Source of the DNA: Anticarsia gemmatalis
Lineage: Eukaryota > Arthropoda > Insecta > Lepidoptera > Erebidae
Assembly (NCBI RefSeq): GCF_050436995.1
Contig: NC_134762.1
Coordinates: 7,772,167 to 7,836,166 of the forward strand
DNA: 64,000 nucleotides
Direction: 5' to 3'
Positions 12,235 through 23,548 of this stretch are shown here, in pieces. Position 1 is the first letter of the stretch; every line of letters starts with the position of its first letter. The position numbers were made by a program, and so were the translations under genes. The notes below the pieces were generated by a model, which did not search any database, had not been told where the DNA came from, and saw only the letters and a program-made list of their open reading frames with translations.

Positions 12235-13449
12235 ACAAATCTAAAATGTTCTTACATAATTTTATTTGTATTCTGATCTAGGTTTTCGTTCTTGACATTC
12301 AGAAGTTTTGAAAAGAATTCGATTAAAGATTAGATTAAGAGTTACCTTGAGACTTTAATGAAGAGTATGACCTCTCAGGTAAAGAATCTGAAGATACGTC
12401 TCCATATTTTTATTTTGGTACAAATCGAGATATAAAAGCAGTTGTGGAGTGTGAATCCCGTAAAAAGGTAAAGTCAAAATTTTAAAATACTCGTTGACTT
12501 CATCGACCAAAACTGACCAAAATAGGAGCCAAGTTCTTGAATATAAATTAACTTCAACTAGGTAACTCAGAATTAAGCTATAATAAGCTATCTTTCTCAC
12601 CTATAGTATTCATAGCAACAGCATTTTATTTTAATTCTTAACTAGAAGAATGAAAATGAAACAAAAGTAAACCTCGTTGGTTAAGGTTTAATTCAATTTG
12701 TGTCGCTACGAACACGATTGCGGCATCAAATAAAAGGTATCATTGCGATCTTTTAGGGCATGTCGATTAGAAAAAGTTCAGCTCTGTTTCAAAAGTAGGT
12801 GGGGAAAATTAAAGAAAACCGATCCGTTGTGTAATAATTATGTGACGAATAAAGACAAATCATATCAGATTTCGCTAAATTATAGCCTTGACGTTAAACT
12901 TCATAATTATTATGGTGAATACGATTGATGTTTATTCCTAAACCGTTAACTCGCTTGCTTACAAGTTTTTTGAACTATGTTTCGACCGGCTAAGTCGAAA
13001 ACAGCGTGTTTTTGAGAACTAAGACATGTTGTTTTGACTCTACTCAATATTGCATGAGGTCAAAACAAATAAAAAGAAGAAGTATGGATTTTCTAATATC
13101 ACCTACGTCTTTATTCAAACTATTGTCGTTTAGAATTAGTATTACTTCAGTAGTTTTAGACAGATAAATCTTCAATGTTTAATCACATATTTTGACAACA
13201 GATTTCGCATGTTCCGTAAAGTTTCACACTTTAGAATCAACATAGTAAATAATAGCGTATCTCTTAAATTTCTCAGCTTTCATAGGAAACGTGGCAAGCG
13301 AACAATCATTAAAAGAAACACACAAGTTCAATTCCACCGGAATACAATGTATGTTTCCACGCTCTTATACATTTATAAACTGCAATAAAGCGTTTAAAGA
13401 AAGTTCACACTAAAAAAATACACCAATTATGATGTAGGCTGTTCTTATA
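12235..13449. other. Intergenic DNA between the hairpin element and the OR cluster
   Basis: AT-rich sequence with no frame, repeat or RNA gene that I can support. Confidence 0.4.
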
Positions 13450-13720
13450 ACAGTCTAAGTATTTCCTGCTTCCATTGATTTGTAATACAATGGTTCTACC
13501 AAGAATTGAGCCACCTTGCTTCCTAAGCACTGTTTTGTTGGATTCTGAAGGGGATTTTCGGTTTCTTGTTAAATTTCCTTCGATTCTTTCTAGATTTAAA
13601 TGTGATAAGGTCGTAGAAATAAATACTACAATAGTATTTGTTAGTAATTTTAATTGTTACGCTTGTAAAGTTGTTTGCGTTGATCAATAAACATGCGAAG
13701 TGCAAATCAATAAGAAATCA
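13450..13720 (-). promoter_or_regulatory. Conserved block downstream of odorant receptor copy A
   Basis: About 270 bp starting roughly 100 bp past the stop codon of copy A closely match sequence downstream of copy B (18320-18375 plus 18649-18850). The OR introns, by contrast, have largely diverged. It may be 3' UTR or a regulatory element. A short frame spelling YKSMEAGNT in copy A and YKSMEVGNT in copy B before a stop is also shared, so an unrecognised terminal exon cannot be excluded. Confidence 0.4.
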
Positions 13721-13824
13721 TTGCCACCTTTGACAAATATTTAATATTGGTGCTTCTAAGTCTTAAGTAAAGAAACAGTTTTGGTATAGTTGCCAAGTTA
13801 TCAGAATAATTATTTTGAGAAAAT

Positions 13825-16800
13825 TTACTCGACACTGCGAAGGAACGCGAAATAAGATAAAGATGTTTTGATAATCTGAAAAATAAATAGTATAAATATT
13901 ATTACAGAATTATATTTCCTTAGGAACAAGATCAGTAACATTGAAGTAATCTAAAAATAATGTGCAAATTAATTCTTAATACAACTGCTATTACTTAGGC
14001 TCCATGAATACGTACCGAAGCCATAGTAGTGACACCAACTTCAGCCATACCTAAGGCCTTAATTCGTATTACTTTTTGGACATTCAACAGATATATCGCG
14101 ACCGTCTTTTTGTTGCTTACGTCCATGTACTCCCATGGTACCCAGTATACTGAATCAATTAGCTTCTCGCTCTGAAAATTGATCACCACCTTTAATATAA
14201 TTATTATTATAATTTTGGTTGAGTTCATTAGTAAAAAATAAAGTATTTAAATAGTAAGTCTATTCATCTTACCATAGTCCCAATCAACTCAATAATGACA
14301 GACAATTGAATCAATTCTTGAAATAATACAAAGGTCAAGGGCCCGTAACATATCAATGCTTTTGTCGTCTGAAAACAGAATATCATAATGACTCAGAAAA
14401 CTACTGGAACTACTAAACAAATAACAACTTCTGACGTTTAAGTGAATACTAAAAAGATGTAATATAACGCTACAGCCGTAAAATTGACATAGTACTTCAA
14501 ATAGAAGATAATATAATGTCTAGCTATGACATAATAATATACGATTGCAATTCCACTAACCATTTGAGAGCATTGTAGCAACAACAGACATAGGCTCACT
14601 TGATGAAACATATAATACGATAGTAATACAGGTCCAAAAGCATCCGAGACTTTGTTGGTATATCTGTGAAATATCGCAAAGATTTGATAGAACTGTCTTG
14701 AGTTTAAAGCAAAAGAAATATAAAATAATTAAAAATTGTGTTTAAGTTTTCCCATTTGTGCGTACACTATCAAAATGAACTCTACCCGAAATAAAATTGT
14801 ATAAATAAAAAAATCTATCTGCACTTGCCAATAGTCAACGATGACGTTTCAAGTTACTGTGTTACCGCTTACCTACTGAGGAAAGCACATTTAAATTAAA
14901 TCATAAATTTAAAGTATATGACATTCAAAACTTACACAGTAATAAAACGATGATACTCAATACATTCCTTAAGCTTCTTTGAGACTAATTTCAATTCATC
15001 GTCAGAATACATCCTGGTTTCAATAGTAGCCGTTCTATCAGCCAATACTACTGATATTTCAGAAGCCTTAGAAGGTAAAGGGAATGATGCTAACTCGTCA
15101 AGTAAAATGTTGAAGTGGCCACAGATGTGGAAGATTGTTATTGACAATATGAGGTCGATGAAACAGAACCAGGATGAGCAGATGTAGGAGCAAAGCCTGG
15201 GGATAGAAATGATGAAATAAGTTATAAATTTAAGTCCGTTTAGATAAATTTGTAATTGTTCTATTAGTTACGCGTTTTAAACAAGAATCACAGTCAAATA
15301 TTACAAGTTGTTTAACGTAGTAAAGCTTTGGTTTATCTTTGTAGCCAAGCTATTATTTTGTACTTGCTGCTTCCAATGTGTTAACCCAGGTACTAAGCTA
15401 TCAGTGAACCAAATTTCATTAAAAGCCGCCAAGAAGTTTTGCCGTAAAAGAGTAATATCATTATGTGCATCCATTCGTACTTACAAACTTTCGCACTTAT
15501 TACAGCTTAATATAAATAATGACACGCGAAACTTAACCGCTTCACTCAAGGATCTATTCTAGGTCCCCTCCTATATCCACCTTCAATACTAATCATAAAT
15601 CACAGTTTAAGCTTAGTTCAAAACTTACCAATTGCAAATATTAAAGAAAATATATCCGCTGAAATTAGTATAGGCATCGAATGGTAGATAAAGATTAATG
15701 GCGTGTTCGTAAGTGCCATTTAAGTTGTGCTTGTCTTTAAATTTTCCATCAGCATAGTTGTTGACTACGGGTATCATGTTGAAGAATATCAGACCGACTG
15801 TCATTTGACCAAGTAAGAATACTGCGTATAGATGTGACAGTTTGTGTACTTTCTTATAAGTCTGGAAAATAGTAAATTCTGTCAATGTCTGGACAATTTT
15901 GACGACTATAACGAAGACTTATAGTTGATTTAGATATTATAAGTACGTTAAGTAAAGCGCAAAGCTTTACAACACATTCTATGGTAACGAAAAAGAACTG
16001 TAAACTTAGTACTTGGACAACTTACTACAGAGTGTTTTGTCTTACCTCCATAGCACTTTCAGACTTATCTTTGTAATAAAACAAGTGGATTTCTTTCACA
16101 AACTGAGACACAACTTCGTTGTACTTCTTTGAAAGAGCACAGAATATGAGTCGAGTCTATAGAAAGATAAAGAATAGGATAAGTATTATATTATTATTTA
16201 ATTTTTAAATGTATTTCATATATTTTTCATACACAATTGATGCAAATTAACCTTAAATCAGTCAATCAATAAAATAAAAAAATAATTTTAGAAAATACGG
16301 GTAAAATTACGGGGTAAACGTTACCCGTAATTTTACCACAAATTCCAAAAATGTATGATACCAGCTAAACTGCAATAGTGTTACTCACCACACATACAAG
16401 AGCCATGAACACACAAATGTACGCATGACTTATTTCGTAAAAAGCCAACTCATGGCTGTACAAGATCAAGTACACCACACCTCCGAAGAAGTAAAAAGAG
16501 CAGAGAGTCAGCATCCCATAAGGCCAGTATCTTTTAAACTGGGTTACTTTTTCACCAAGCTCTTCACCTGGCCAGCAAGCTAGGAGTAGCAAATGATTAA
16601 CGTCATGTATATTGTGTCCGTAGGTTTATTGATACCGCTGAAAATAAATTTTCTTATATGCTTCTGACTAAGGTAACAATTTAAAATCGAAAGGGCGTAG
16701 ATTCGTTTTTTATTGTCTATGTGTCTAATAGTACTGTGTAGTCTAGACTTAAATATTTTTTTAGTTTTGGTTAATGGCGTCTTACAAAGATTCAGATTCT

Positions 16801-16970
16801 GAAGGCTATATAGGCCATAATAGCTGGCCAAAATATTATAGGGAATACGCGCAGTAACAAAATCTTATCAGGTACCGAATCGAAATAAAAGTTTTGGCTA
16901 TGGTCGGTAATTTTTTTACTTACATGATAGATTCATCTTCAAACAGAAACTTTTTCAATCTTTGCAACAT
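13825..16970 (-). pseudogene. Odorant receptor, tandem copy A, frameshifted in exon 2
   Basis: Nine exons were assembled from GT-AG sites and homology to copy B: 16924-16970, 16389-16637, 16046-16156, 15629-15861, 14936-15196, 14561-14663, 14273-14368, 14016-14171 and 13825-13875. The splice phases all match copy B. Exon 2 lacks seven bases just after ATGACGTTA (at about 16597), so it is 249 nt instead of 256. The frame reaches TAG within a few codons, before the first membrane segments. All other exons are open and end in the typical insect OR carboxyl terminus (VGVTTMAS, then SLSYFAFLRSVE). Without the deletion the product would be 437 aa, normal for lepidopteran ORs, seven-helix membrane proteins that form cation channels with Orco. 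No in-frame ATG lies close enough to bypass the lesion. It may be a recent pseudogene, a segregating null allele or a sequencing error. Confidence 0.85.
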
Positions 16971-17046
16971 TTTGAAGTTCAATTAGATCTGAAACGGTAC
17001 GATTAGCTTTTGAACTAAGCCGTTCTAATACTTAGTTATTAGAAGA

Positions 17047-17085
17047 AAGTCTTTCAAGAAATCCCTTTAATTAAACCTAATTATA
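17047..17085 (-). promoter_or_regulatory. Conserved proximal upstream block, OR copy A
   Basis: About 80-115 bp upstream of the start codon, minus strand. It contains TAATTAGG, TAATTAAAGGGATTTC and TTGAAAGACTT, nearly identical to copy B (22029-22069). The TAAT cores resemble homeodomain sites. It is likely proximal promoter or 5' UTR. Confidence 0.4.
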
Positions 17086-17458
17086 ATAAAATATAATATG
17101 GCTTTTAATTGTGATTAATCGTTTGCTATTATTATAATAATTTGCCTTCGGTATAAAATGTGCACTCGTTTCCTGACTTTGCTTTTGTTTTAAGTCTGAC
17201 TCAATATATAAATTTTCTGCAAACTGATAACCGATTGGCACAATTCAATACTCTTTTTTATGATACAGGTTATAAATTATCTGCGTACAGAATTTGAACT
17301 CGATACAATTAGCATTCTTTGCGTAAAAAGGTTTGAGATTAACATCTATACATTCTAAATTTCCGCGTTAAGTGCGTCGTAATTTTAAATGAATATAATA
17401 TAGAACGTCACGAAAGACAAACAAATTAATCAAATAAATAAGTAAATATGACCATCTT

Positions 17459-17609
17459 AATTAAAATTCACGATTGCCTAACACGTATTAGCTGAGTAAT
17501 TAAACTAACGACTGAATGAAAAACATGAAGAATGTACACCTGTCTAAAATCCTTGACCCTTTGTTAATTGAACTGTATGCCTACACTCTAGTTAATTGAA
17601 AAACTAATA
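17459..17609 (-). promoter_or_regulatory. Conserved distal upstream element, OR copy A
   Basis: A 151-bp block about 0.5 kb upstream of the start codon is about 95% identical to the block at 22399-22548 upstream of copy B. The sequence between it and the gene has diverged much more. It holds several TTAAT/ATTA cores and a CAGGTG E-box on the gene strand. There is no open frame. It may be an enhancer or a non-coding first exon. Confidence 0.5.
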
Positions 17610-17710
17610 TAGTAATATGTGTGTTTTATTATACGGCTTTGATCCTGACTCGAATAAAAACTTTGAAAAAATTTTTTTCAAGAGAGTTATCCTAAATATA
17701 TAAATAAATT

Positions 17711-17830
17711 TAACCCGTTACTTTCCCACTGCTGGGCAAGGGTCTCCTCTCGTAATTAGGGAGGGGTTAGGCCTTGAGTCCACCACGCTGGCTAAGTGCG
17801 GGTTGGGGATTTTGCATGCCCTCAATAAAT
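17711..17830 (+). repeat. SINE-type repeat, CCCACTGCTGGGCAAGG family, copy 1
   Basis: Key phrases are CCCACTGCTGGGCAAGG, GAGGGGTTAGGCCTTGAGTC and CACGCTGGCTAAGTGCGGG. This is a very common lepidopteran short repeat. Pieces recur at 38394-38445 (reverse), 43566-43655, 47205-47290 (reverse) and 51005-51050. It lies between the two OR transcription units. Confidence 0.6.
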
Positions 17831-18244
17831 GTATTATTATTAGAGTTATCCTATAAGTATAAAAGTCGCCAAGTATGGTAGCTATTTTTTATTGCTACCA
17901 GGGTTGCCAGATCCAGATCCATTACCATTTCCTGGACATTTCTGAGGCCACGAACGGAATCGGAGTTTTGGTGTCCTATCCGACACTACATTAACTAGGA
18001 AAGAACAAAATAAAACGCCGACGTAAAGTGACTTCGTAAAAACTAACATTTTTTAATTCCGGTAATTCCGGGACAGTGAAGTAAAAATACGGGACAACTA
18101 ACTACACATAATGTAGGTACATTAAAGGCAAAAATAACAAAGCTAGCAATTACTTGACTATTATTATTAATAATAAATATCTAAACTGATTCCAAGCTAA
18201 ACTAAATACTATGGTAACCAGACAACTGATAAACATACTTACAT

Positions 18245-18319
18245 ACCTCTAAGTACATACTTGTTTAAATACATTTACAACCAGGCACAGGACAGATACT
18301 CATCACAAAAATATTTGTA
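18245..18319 (-). repeat. tRNA-derived SINE fragment at the edge of the OR copy B unit
   Basis: It contains GGACAGATACTCATCAC and AAAATATTTGT. These phrases accompany the GGATTCGAAC-type SINE also present at 23940-24015. It abuts the left limit of the sequence conserved with copy A. Confidence 0.4.
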
Positions 18320-18850
18320 ACAGTCTAAGTATTTCCAACTTCCATTGATTTGTAAGGCAATGGTTTTACCAAGGATTGTGTAGTTGACTGGGTTAACGTC
18401 AAATAATTAAGCTCGTACTTGTAAAAGGTTTATCTAAAATGCTTAGACTAGGCTTTTTTCGTTAAATAATGTTGAAATTGAAATTATTACAGATTGAAAC
18501 ATTTTATTAGACACTAATTTGATATTGACGAAAATATGACATAGTGACGTCAGTACGTTGTATTTCTATACTAAAATGTTTTTGTGACATTTCATAAAGA
18601 GTAGCTGATTTGACTGGTAGGCAGTTGCCTAAGGTGTTTACCTTATAGAGCCACCTTGCTTCCTAAGCACTCTTTCCTTGGATTTTGAAGAGATTTTTCG
18701 GTTTCTTGTTAAGTTTCCTTCGATTATTTCTAAATGTAAATGTGATAAGGTCATACAAATAAATACTACAATAGTTTTTGCTCCTATTTTTAATTATTAA
18801 GCTTTGATTAAAGGAAAAGCTGCTTGCGTTGATCAATAATATGTGAAGTG
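18320..18850 (-). promoter_or_regulatory. Conserved block downstream of OR copy B, split by an insertion
   Basis: The match to 13450-13720 falls in two parts, 18320-18375 and 18649-18850. Between them are about 273 bp absent from copy A, starting near TGTAGTTGACTGGG and ending CCTTATAG. In copy A the two parts are contiguous at CCAAGAATTGAGCCACC. The extra DNA is therefore an insertion in B or a deletion in A. Possible 3' UTR or regulatory sequence. Confidence 0.4.
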
Positions 18851-18958
18851 CGAATCAAATACTTTTTGTCTAATAACAAAAGTTCGTGTTTTTAAGTCGA
18901 AACGGTGTTTAGATATTATAGTCGTAGAGTAGTAAAAAATATATTCTGTTCAGAAAAT

Positions 18959-21937
18959 TTATTCGACACTGCGAAGGAACGCAAAATAAGATAAAGACGT
19001 TTTGAGAATCTGAAAAGTTAAAATATTTTAATCATTAGATTTCCTATGAAATAAGATCCTAGCATTGAAGTATTCTAGAAATAATATTCACATATTTATT
19101 TGAGGTTTTTGTCAAAATTTATTCTTGAAACATGTGCTATTACTTAGGCCTTATGAATACGTACCGAAGCCATGGTAGTGACACCTACTTCAGCCATACC
19201 TAAAGCCTTAATTCGTATTACTTTTTGGACATTTAACAGATATATCGCGACCGTCTTTTTGTTGCTTACATCCATGTACTCCCATGGAACCCAGTACACA
19301 GAATCAATTAGTTTCTCGCTCTGAAAATTCGTCATCTTTATTATGATTTATCAATTGATTATTCATTTTGTTATTGAAATAGTTCAGTCATTTATCTTAC
19401 CATAGTTCCAATCAACTCAATAATGACCGACAGTTGAATCAATTCTTGAAATAATACAAAGGTCAAAGGTCCGTAACATATCAATGCCTTAGTTGTCTGG
19501 AATCAGAACGTCATAAAGACATAGAAATCTAATGAAGTAACTGTCCAAATAATAAATTTAACATAAATATCAAAAGGTGTAATAATACATTTAGTAATAC
19601 AAATTCTAGCAGTGAAATGTAAAATTACTGCAATTCCACTAACCATTTGAGAGCATTGTAGCAACAATAGACATAGGCTTACTTGATGAAACATATAATA
19701 CGACAATAGTACCGGTCCAAATGCATCCGAGACTTTATTGGTATATCTGTAAAATATTTCAGTAGTTTTATTTTATACTTTTCATCTCCTACGCCCTTGA
19801 AAAGGTAAATATGTTACTAGAAACTGTTTTCTTCAAAAACATTAACAATCCAACATGACAACATGATTAATACAAATCACAAGACCTAGAGTATAGCTAC
19901 TTATAAACTTACACAGTAATAAAACGATGATACTCAATACATTCCTTGAGTTTCTTTGAAACTAGTTTCAATTCTTCATCAGAATACATCCTGGTTTCAA
20001 TGGTCTCCGTTCTATCAGCCAATACGACTGATATTTTAGAAGAATTAGTAGGTAAAGGGAATGATGCTAACTCGTCAAGTAAAATGTTGAAGTGGCCACA
20101 GATGTGAAAGATTGTTATTGACAATATGAGGTCGATGAAACAGAACCAAGATGAGCAAATGTAGCAGCAAACCCTGGAGATAACAATGAAGAAATAAGTT
20201 AAAAATTAATTAATTTAAAAGGTCAGGTGCGTAGTACTCCTAACCAGCGATCCAATATGACAGGAATCAGGATGTATGGTTTGAATGAGGCAAGCGAAGT
20301 TTCTAAGGATCATAGCAAGTGGCCACTGCCGTTCTTTGGTATCTACCAAAGAACGGCAGTGGTCTATCTCTTTGAAAAAAGGCGTGATATTATTTAAGTA
20401 TGTAATTGAATTCACGAAATTCATTCAGAAGTTTTTCGTTCGTAAAAGAGTTACAAATATAGTAATATCTACACTTATAAACTTTCGTTTGTAATATTAG
20501 TTTATAGTACATATATTAATGAAACGTGAAGCTTAAGCGCTTCACTCAAGGATCTATTCTTGGTCCGCTCCTATGTCGGCGTTAAATACATATGATTCAC
20601 AATAAAAGTTTAATTAAAAACTCACCAATTGCAAATATTGAAGAAAATATACCCATTGAAATTAGTATAAGCATCGAAGGGTAAGTAAAGATTGATGGCG
20701 TGTTCGAAAGTTACGTTTACGTTTTGCTTGTCTTTAAATTTTCCATCAGCATAGTTGTTGAATATGGGGATCATGTTGAAGAATATCAGACCAACTGTCA
20801 TTTGACCAAGTAAGAATACTGCGTATAGATGTGACAATTTGTGTACTTTCTTATAAGTCTGGAAAAGTGTAATAAATTCAATAGATAAAATGTACGAATG
20901 CTCTTGATGTTGATGACAAAAATGGAGAATCTATTTGTATATGGCAGTCTAATTCATTAGGAAGGCTTGGGTATCTAACGTACGCCATCTAGGATCAAAG
21001 TCAAACTATATAATTATGTATGTATTCGAGGAAGATGCAGTGTCAGTCATGTATCGATAAAATAATGTTAAAAATTAAACGTATCATACCTCCATTGCGC
21101 TTTCTGAGTTATCTTTATAATAAAACAAATGGATTTCTTTCACAAACTGCGACACGACTTCGTTGTACTTCTTCGAAAGAGCACAAAATATGAGTCTTGT
21201 CTGAAGAAATCAGAAATTGTTAAAACTGAGTTTTATAATGATTTTTAATGGCCTCTATTGTGTCATAGATAAGGTTATAAACATGATTGTTTCAATATTG
21301 TTATGTGCATAAAAAAATAAAATTACTAAGCACGACGATGCTTCTGATGCTTGAAATTAAAGACAAGAAACTCTTTGGTTTTGGATTTACCACGCATAAC
21401 TCTCATGTTGGGTTAATAGATCAGCTATTTTAAAATCAATTGTAACAAAAATCATCACAATTCTTACCACACATACAAGAGCCATGAACACACAAATGTA
21501 TGCATGACTTATTTCGTAAAAAGCCAACTCATGTTTATACAAGATCAAGTACACAACGCCTCCGAAGAAGTAAATGCAACAGAGAGATAACATCGCATAA
21601 GGCCAGTATCGTTTGAAATGAGTTACTTTTTCTCCAAGCTCTTCACCTGGCCAGCAAGCTAGGAGTAGCAAATGATTTCGAAGTAACGTCATGTATATCG
21701 TGTCCGTAGGTTTATTGATACCACTGAAAGTTGAAACAAAAGAATAGATAATGCCCAGTATTCGCTTGGCTTAGGTATCGGACTTTCAAATAGAGAGGAT
21801 TTAGGTTCGAATCTGTGACGATGCTTATATCTGGAGTTGTTATCGGATCTAAAATCTGAATAGTAGTTTTTTTATTTGTAGATTTTTACTTACATAATGG
21901 ATTCATCTTCAAACAGAAACTTTTTCAATCTTTGCAT
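18959..21937 (-). CDS. Odorant receptor, tandem copy B (intact, 436 aa)
   Basis: The nine exons are 21894-21937, 21468-21723, 21090-21200, 20626-20858, 19913-20173, 19644-19746, 19401-19496, 19165-19320 and 18959-19009. All have GT-AG borders and consistent phases and sum to 437 codons with the stop. The start ATG opens MQRLKKFLFEDES, a usual lepidopteran OR amino terminus. Exons 2-8 encode the hydrophobic helices. The C-terminal exons carry VGVTTMAS and ILKTSLSYFAFLRSVE, the most conserved part of insect ORs around the channel helix. The protein is expected in olfactory neuron dendrites as an odour-gated cation channel subunit with Orco. The specific OR number and ligand cannot be read from sequence alone. 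It is about 95% identical to copy A, with which it is arranged head to tail 2.0 kb apart (A start to B stop). Confidence 0.92.
20323..20362. repeat. Perfect 19-bp hairpin in OR copy B intron 4
   Basis: The left arm at 20323-20341 and right arm at 20344-20362 are exact reverse complements with a 2-nt loop. It sits in a SINE-like stretch (CTGCCGTTCTTTGG, AAAAAGGCGTGATATTAT). Copy A intron 4 has no counterpart. Confidence 0.7.
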
Positions 21938-22028
21938 TATTTTGAAGTTCAATTAGCTCTGAAACGGTATGACTAGTCTGGTAAAACTTCTCTACTTTAA
22001 AGCCGTTCTTAGACTTAGGTATCATAAG

Positions 22029-22069
22029 GAAGTCTTTCAAGAAATCCCTTTAATTATACCTAATTATGA
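22029..22069 (-). promoter_or_regulatory. Conserved proximal upstream block, OR copy B
   Basis: Counterpart of 17047-17085, about 95-130 bp upstream of the copy B start codon, with the same TAATTAGG, TAATTAAAGGGATTTC and TTGAAAGACTT strings. Confidence 0.4.
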
Positions 22070-22398
22070 TAAGATATAAAGTTCCGTTTAATTAATCGTT
22101 TGCAATTATATTAATTAATTTACTTTTAATATACATAAAATGTGAAGTGTGTTTCCTGGCTTCGCCTTTGCTTTTAGGCCTTTTCATATATTTATTCTTC
22201 AAAGTGATAACCGCCCGGCATTTTTCAATACTCTCAATCTTAATCTGGTTTACGTATTGGCTATGTACAAATTTTCATTAAATATGTTTTGCGTAAATAC
22301 GTTACAATGAAACATTTAGTTAACAGTTTCGCATGCATCATTTTTACAAAGTACATTTATGTATAAACGTACATATAAACAAATAACTGAGATCGTAT

Positions 22399-22548
22399 AA
22401 ATTAAAACTCACGATTGCCTAACTCGTATTAGCTGAGTAATTAAAGTAATGACTGAATGAAAAACATGAAGAATGTACACCTGTCTAAAATCCTTGACCC
22501 TTTGTTAATTGAACTGTATACCTACACTAGTTAATTGAAAAACTAATA
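22399..22548 (-). promoter_or_regulatory. Conserved distal upstream element, OR copy B
   Basis: Counterpart of 17459-17609. By eye there are about six substitutions and one 2-bp indel over 150 bp. Its distance to the start codon (about 460 bp) is similar to that in copy A. Its right edge marks the end of the duplicated unit, beyond which an unrelated repeat begins. Confidence 0.5.
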
Positions 22549-22574
22549 AAGGTGTATTATGTGTGTATTAGAAG

Positions 22575-22700
22575 CTCGTGGCTTAGTTAACAGCCGGGCG
22601 GATAGATCTTTGACGTTAAGCCACGCTTGCCGAAGTTGTTCTATGTATGGGTCGCCATCTTATACATATCGAGTTCCTCCGTCTTTCGGAAGGCACGCTT
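22575..22700 (+). repeat. Dispersed repeat with GTTAAGCCACGCTTG core
   Basis: Phrases GGGCGGATAGATC, GTTAAGCCACGCTTG, ACATATCGAGTTCCTCCGT and TTTCGGAAGGCACGC are typical of a lepidopteran dispersed repeat related to the family at 5320-5545. It lies directly beyond the OR duplication. Confidence 0.45.
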
Positions 22701-23312
22701 AATAATGGGATTTTCTTAGTTACATGACGAAAATCCAATTACTTGCCAAAAGAATGCATTAGCTGAGAAAATTACAGCAATAATTGCGTTGCTCGGGCCA
22801 CTTAGGCAAAGAAGTCATCAAATCTATAGAATTATCAATTACAAAAATTGTAACATTTGCATAAGTACACTCCTATGCAAAATATTCTAAATTGTTGTAA
22901 ATAATTACAATCATCATTCAAGGTTTACTACAAAAGCATTGTGCAATAAAAAGCTATAACGTTAAAAATAACAGGTGCTTTTTTATAATTTACATAACGC
23001 TGTATCAATTTGCGATTGTCAAGTTTCATTACTAATATTACAATGTAATGTTAGTAACCGTTAGGTAAGGACCTTGAGGTACAGTCAGCAACATAATTCG
23101 AACAAACTCAATATCGTAAATTCGCGAGATTCTGATTTTTTTATTACTGTACCGTAGATTAGAGGTATATTGTGTTAGTGACTTCCACAATTACGCATGT
23201 ATTTTTATGATTGTAGTGATATTCTAATTGGTAATAGAATTGGTTCACAATTTAAGCGGTGAACAATTTTTTCGTCTGATTCCATTGTGATATCTATGTA
23301 TAATATTTAATA

Positions 23313-23548
23313 CTAGCTGACCCGCGCAACTTCGCTTGCGTCACGTAAGAGAGAATGGGTCATAATTTTCCCCGTTTTTGTAACATTTTTCTTTACTACT
23401 CCGCTCCTTATGGTCGTAGCGTGATGATATATAGCCAATAGCCTTCCTCGATAAATGGGCTATCTAACAGTAAAAGAATTTTTAGTTCCTGAGATTAGCG
23501 CGTTCAAACAAACAAACAAACTCTTCAGCTTTATAATATTAGTATAGA
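23313..23548 (-). mobile_element. Helitron-like non-autonomous element, copy 1
   Basis: Read on the minus strand it runs from TCTATACTAATATTATAAAG to a 3' end with a CGCAA...TTGCG hairpin followed by CGGGTCAGCTAG. It sits between an A and a T as Helitrons do (A|TC...CTAG|T). It is 236 bp and has no coding capacity. Confidence 0.7.

Noticed and set aside
21765..21840. GGTTCGAATC string in OR copy B intron 1, considered as a tRNA
   Set aside because: Only the T-arm-like part is present; no D-arm or acceptor pairing was found.
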